From the NCBI GenBank assembly GCA_013298075.1, contig JAAFJG010000012.1, forward strand, positions 34,575 to 98,574: DNA of 64,000 bases, in the 5' to 3' direction. Within the stretch, counting starts at the first letter, position 1; each line of letters starts with the position of its first letter. Positions 62,501 to 64,000 of the stretch are shown one piece after another. The notes under the pieces are model-generated. The model saw only the letters and a program-made list of their open reading frames with translations, was not told the DNA's origin and ran no database searches. The stretch comes from Cytophagales bacterium (GTDB lineage: Bacteria > Bacteroidota > Bacteroidia > Cytophagales > Microscillaceae). Made by a program: the position numbers and the translations under genes.

Positions 62501-63565
62501 ATAATAATCTCTAAAATCTATCTCAATATCTTTAAAGTCTGTTTTTTTCAAAGAATCAATGCTTGGATTTTGAATTTTTAGACTGATATTATTAAAAGTA
62601 TGAATCCCTGATTCTTTTTTATTTTGTATCGAAAAATTTGGTTTTATTTGCAAAAAAATAGTGGGAATATCGATATTTTCTGCTTCAAAAACTTGTTTTT
62701 CTAACAATTTTTTGAGTTGATATTGATGTATTTTTCCACCTTCTGCTTTGCATATTATTTGTAAGTCTTGTTTTTTATTTTTTTGAGTAGGTTGAAAAAA
62801 CAATCTTTCAAAATGTAAGTTTTGATTGTCAAAAGTAATATTTTGAACATTTATTTTATTTTGATAATCTAAACTATATCCATCAATTTCGTGAATATTT
62901 ATCAAAAAAGTAAACATTTCGAACTCTTTTTGATGTGGTGAAAAATGTATATTTTTTAACGTAGCATTGATTTTTTGTAATTTTTGTTTGAGATAATTTT
63001 GCTTAGCATTTATCATATTCAAAGTGATATTACTGTTTATTATCTCTATTTTTTTGACAGAAAAGGCTATTTTGAATATATTTTTGAGATTTAATTTTTG
63101 TTTTTGGCTCTCAAAAGCTTGTTGAATATTACTTTCTATATCTTCGATAATTATATCATCTAATCTAATTTTATTTTCAAATATATATTCCCACCAATAC
63201 CAGCGAATTATCGATAATTTCGAAATTTTGAGTGAAATTTGATTGACATTTGCTTTTTGAATAGGTGTAAGCTTTTTCCATTTTTTATCATTTTTTTCTA
63301 ACGTAAGATTATACATATAAAAAGAAGTTTCGATAAATTTACTTTCAAATTTTTCAATTTTACAAATAAAATAATTATCAGTTGCCTTCGAAATTCTACT
63401 TTCTATATTGGCGTGTAAATAAGGCGTAAAATGATAATGAAACCAATACAAACCAATACTTCCCAATAAAAAAATACAAAAAAGAACTATCAAAATCCAA
63501 AAATATTTTCTTTTTTTAGATTTTGGCAATTTGATTTCTGCATTGTTTTTTATGTCAGGCAACAT
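59522..63565 (-). CDS. Giant AsmA-like membrane protein
   Basis: 1347 residues. An N-terminal basic stretch and one membrane helix (~22-42, YFWILIVLFCIFLLGSIGLY) precede a very long repetitive beta-rich body with alternating hydrophobics (IKNIQIEGIDWEKL, IKDIIIQELDIQRLW). The layout matches AsmA/YhdP/TamB-type proteins, whose hydrophobic grooves move lipids between membranes. The C-terminal ~150 residues form a smaller domain (EALVMGEGKMTMEMNIFLN). The family call is from architecture, not motif. Expected location: spanning the periplasm. It lies in a minus-strand unit of its own. Confidence 0.75.
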   Translation of the reverse strand: MLPDIKNNAEIKLPKSKKRKYFWILIVLFCIFLLGSIGLYWFHYHFTPYLHANIESRISKATDNYFICKIEKFESKFIETSFYMYNLTLEKNDKKWKKLTPIQKANVNQISLKISKLSIIRWYWWEYIFENKIRLDDIIIEDIESNIQQAFESQKQKLNLKNIFKIAFSVKKIEIINSNITLNMINAKQNYLKQKLQKINATLKNIHFSPHQKEFEMFTFLINIHEIDGYSLDYQNKINVQNITFDNQNLHFERLFFQPTQKNKKQDLQIICKAEGGKIHQYQLKKLLEKQVFEAENIDIPTIFLQIKPNFSIQNKKESGIHTFNNISLKIQNPSIDSLKKTDFKDIEIDFRDYYHFTNNNQYKIYTKSGKINWKNKNIELKNCRIFSANETQKQYFQTNTNIKNIQIEGIDWEKLKEKKAIHIKNITLQQPNFNVELDKNIAQNISNQLQNNAKIDFFVQNINIQNGQFNYTENTNEQKKEHHFIEKFEANLSQFTIKKEENQAILFNFNENNTSVFFKKYSFNSEQNKLNIEIEKGKIESINKLIHLEKIQIIPKQNNELFNQNTQIKDIIIQELDIQRLWRKKELYVKNITIDNPIFDLETIHMGEKKRFDVYETLKNIPYFVAIDKFTFINGNFNIIQKKGTHILKNMNFIIPFIHLGKATKYNEDSTKAFFYDTKSPLIASLQQYKFTEKNQVYELTINDLYTNLYDSTLRTGKILIQPKLSKKLFLESQNTQKLYAEIVVPTFITNTLDAEKWIFEQTLFLKKIQILKPSFYFFFDNTKVISSQEVNKDLSQILQTLPIKIDVTNFEIVDGILEYEEQKEKGKVAKHTIKPFQILAEGLKISKENNLVEAKKLQLKLENYNFYLPDSSYQVGFKSLETQLTDSILVVKNVFIRPLKEKIYNITWNGDIEKVQILSNDFRKWIFGKEYLIYDLNIEKPSFSGYSTIKNENSIVKLPKLSKPLMISRINCKQGKIHFLQLKKTKYEPLEVPFELENIEGNIENIVWLPQADIRTCWENMDIKANNYKSYLDENLAKIEIKKVELNTKNKNLVLDSLHLQPRFDEHFYTWVKKGKNTSSNLKIGKIDIQNIDYQLFKKENIFSAAYIKLLNLHVDLYKDKRWGKPTYKRLMLNDLFQLIKNPLKIDSVEMQNGYLKYSEQVAKGMEEAGEIFLSNFSAKMKNVTNLDTITKTNISAEALVMGEGKMTMEMNIFLNKKVLECEAGGDLGSMSVVHFNQLLEPNYHIRLKKGIIQGANYYLEMKDRQAKGALLAGYKKLRIQFLKPQNHKRKQRIKNFFANLIIKNRNNMYKKHPKYGEIDFKRKHESFWTFIFMSLGSGLIDTLR

Positions 63566-63848
63566 AATTTAATTAGGTGAAGTAAACTAATTTTTCATAA
63601 AATTAGTATCAATAAAAATAAAAAATTACGTTTTGAGAAATAGAAAATTGTTGTTTTTTTCTATTTTCATATTTTTTTTGCAAATGTATGATTTTTTTAT
63701 TACGTTTCAAAAAAACAATTCAATTCCTAAAAATAAAAACGTTAAAAAATAAGTTTTATTTAGCAAAAGTATAAAAAAATAATGTTTTGTGATTTTAAGA
63801 GATAAAATAATATTTTAAATTTTGTTTTAAAATAACAAATTTATTCAT

Positions 63849-63916
63849 TATATTTGCGTTGTAATAAAAAATACAGGTTAAACGCACCTAAAAAGGCATA
63901 TTTTGTCTTTTTAGGT
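63849..63916 (+). promoter_or_regulatory. Promoter and leader hairpin for a gene beyond the window
   Basis: The gap 63566-64000 has no gene. TATATTTG at 63849-63856 is a -7 box. Thirty nt later, ACCTAAAAAG (63886-63895) pairs perfectly with CTTTTTAGGT (63907-63916), followed by an A/T-rich stretch, in a position suited to attenuation. A second TATATTTG-like box lies near 63968. Confidence 0.5.
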
Positions 63917-64000
63917 ATAAAAATTAGAATTTTTAAAAAGTATTTTTAATTTTTAAAAATAAGTTGTTTATATTTGGACTGATTTTACAAAGCACTTAAA

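Overview
The window is a stretch of a very AT-rich chromosome (roughly 30% GC by eye) from a member of the phylum Bacteroidota, probably a Cytophagales-type bacterium. The main reason is the promoters: many genes have the Bacteroidota sigma signature TTTG-N19/20-TAnnTTTG and lack strong Shine-Dalgarno sites. Gene content agrees: a fused isobutyryl-CoA mutase (IcmF), a Lacal_2735-type small protein, a START-like protein, a DUF6934 protein and YfbK-type vWA lipoproteins. No rRNA, prophage, integrase or CRISPR array was seen; there is one tRNA (CAT anticodon).

Layout. 1-2.7 kb: the N-terminal part of an OmpA-type protein, a non-autonomous mobile element inside an older palindrome, a possible HolD-like gene and a secreted protein. 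3.0-8.7 kb: a two-gene operon of two P-loop ATPases, the first with TPR and nucleic-acid-binding-like domains, the second ending in a HEPN RNase-like domain; it is flanked on both sides by inverted-repeat elements and is the best candidate here for an undescribed conflict/defence system. 8.8-14.9 kb: housekeeping (mrdA, panB, macrodomain, pgmB, surE, 2-hydroxyacid dehydrogenase). 14.9-19.5 kb: an accessory patch with a kinase-like gene remnant, a single-chain restriction-methylase, and an orphan excisionase-type antitoxin whose PIN toxin is reduced to about 12 codons, inside a 48-bp duplication. 20-27 kb: mnmE, YgjP-type protease, vWA lipoprotein, YiaA, Ppx/GppA, and an orphan efflux adaptor. 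27-33 kb: aminotransferase and the betaine-lipid pair btaB/btaA, split by an AAA ATPase plus a small partner. 33-35.5 kb: lipoprotein, RAYT transposase remnant, REP-like repeats and an ApeA-like HEPN protein. 35.7-39.2 kb: icmF.

39.2-46.2 kb is a cassette-like island: five toxin-antitoxin or TA-like pairs (two VapBC-type, RelBE-like, HigBA with a shortened HigA, DUF6934 plus a 60-aa protein), two families of paralogous tiny proteins (three copies of 60 aa, two copies of 58 aa), and gene fragments. The units are separated by six copies of a conserved ~70-90-bp promoter-bearing repeat, one of which is also the promoter region of icmF. 46.2-64 kb returns to core functions: dipeptidyl peptidase IV, ribosome hibernation factor, tRNA, metallophosphoesterase, M23 peptidase, a TerB/ABCG-type exporter, a serine hydrolase and a giant AsmA-like protein. 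Seven copies of one REP-like element (two hairpins, TTGGCTTTAGCCAA and CCTCCAGATTTATCTGGAGG) are scattered through the second half; three carry tandem arrays of four stem units.

How the genes work together: cell-wall growth and remodelling (mrdA, M23, serine hydrolase), membrane lipids (BtaA/BtaB for phosphorus-free betaine lipid, AsmA-like protein), cofactor and carbon metabolism (PanB, IcmF, PgmB), RNA maintenance (MnmE, HPF, tRNA), and several defence-like accessory islands inserted between them.
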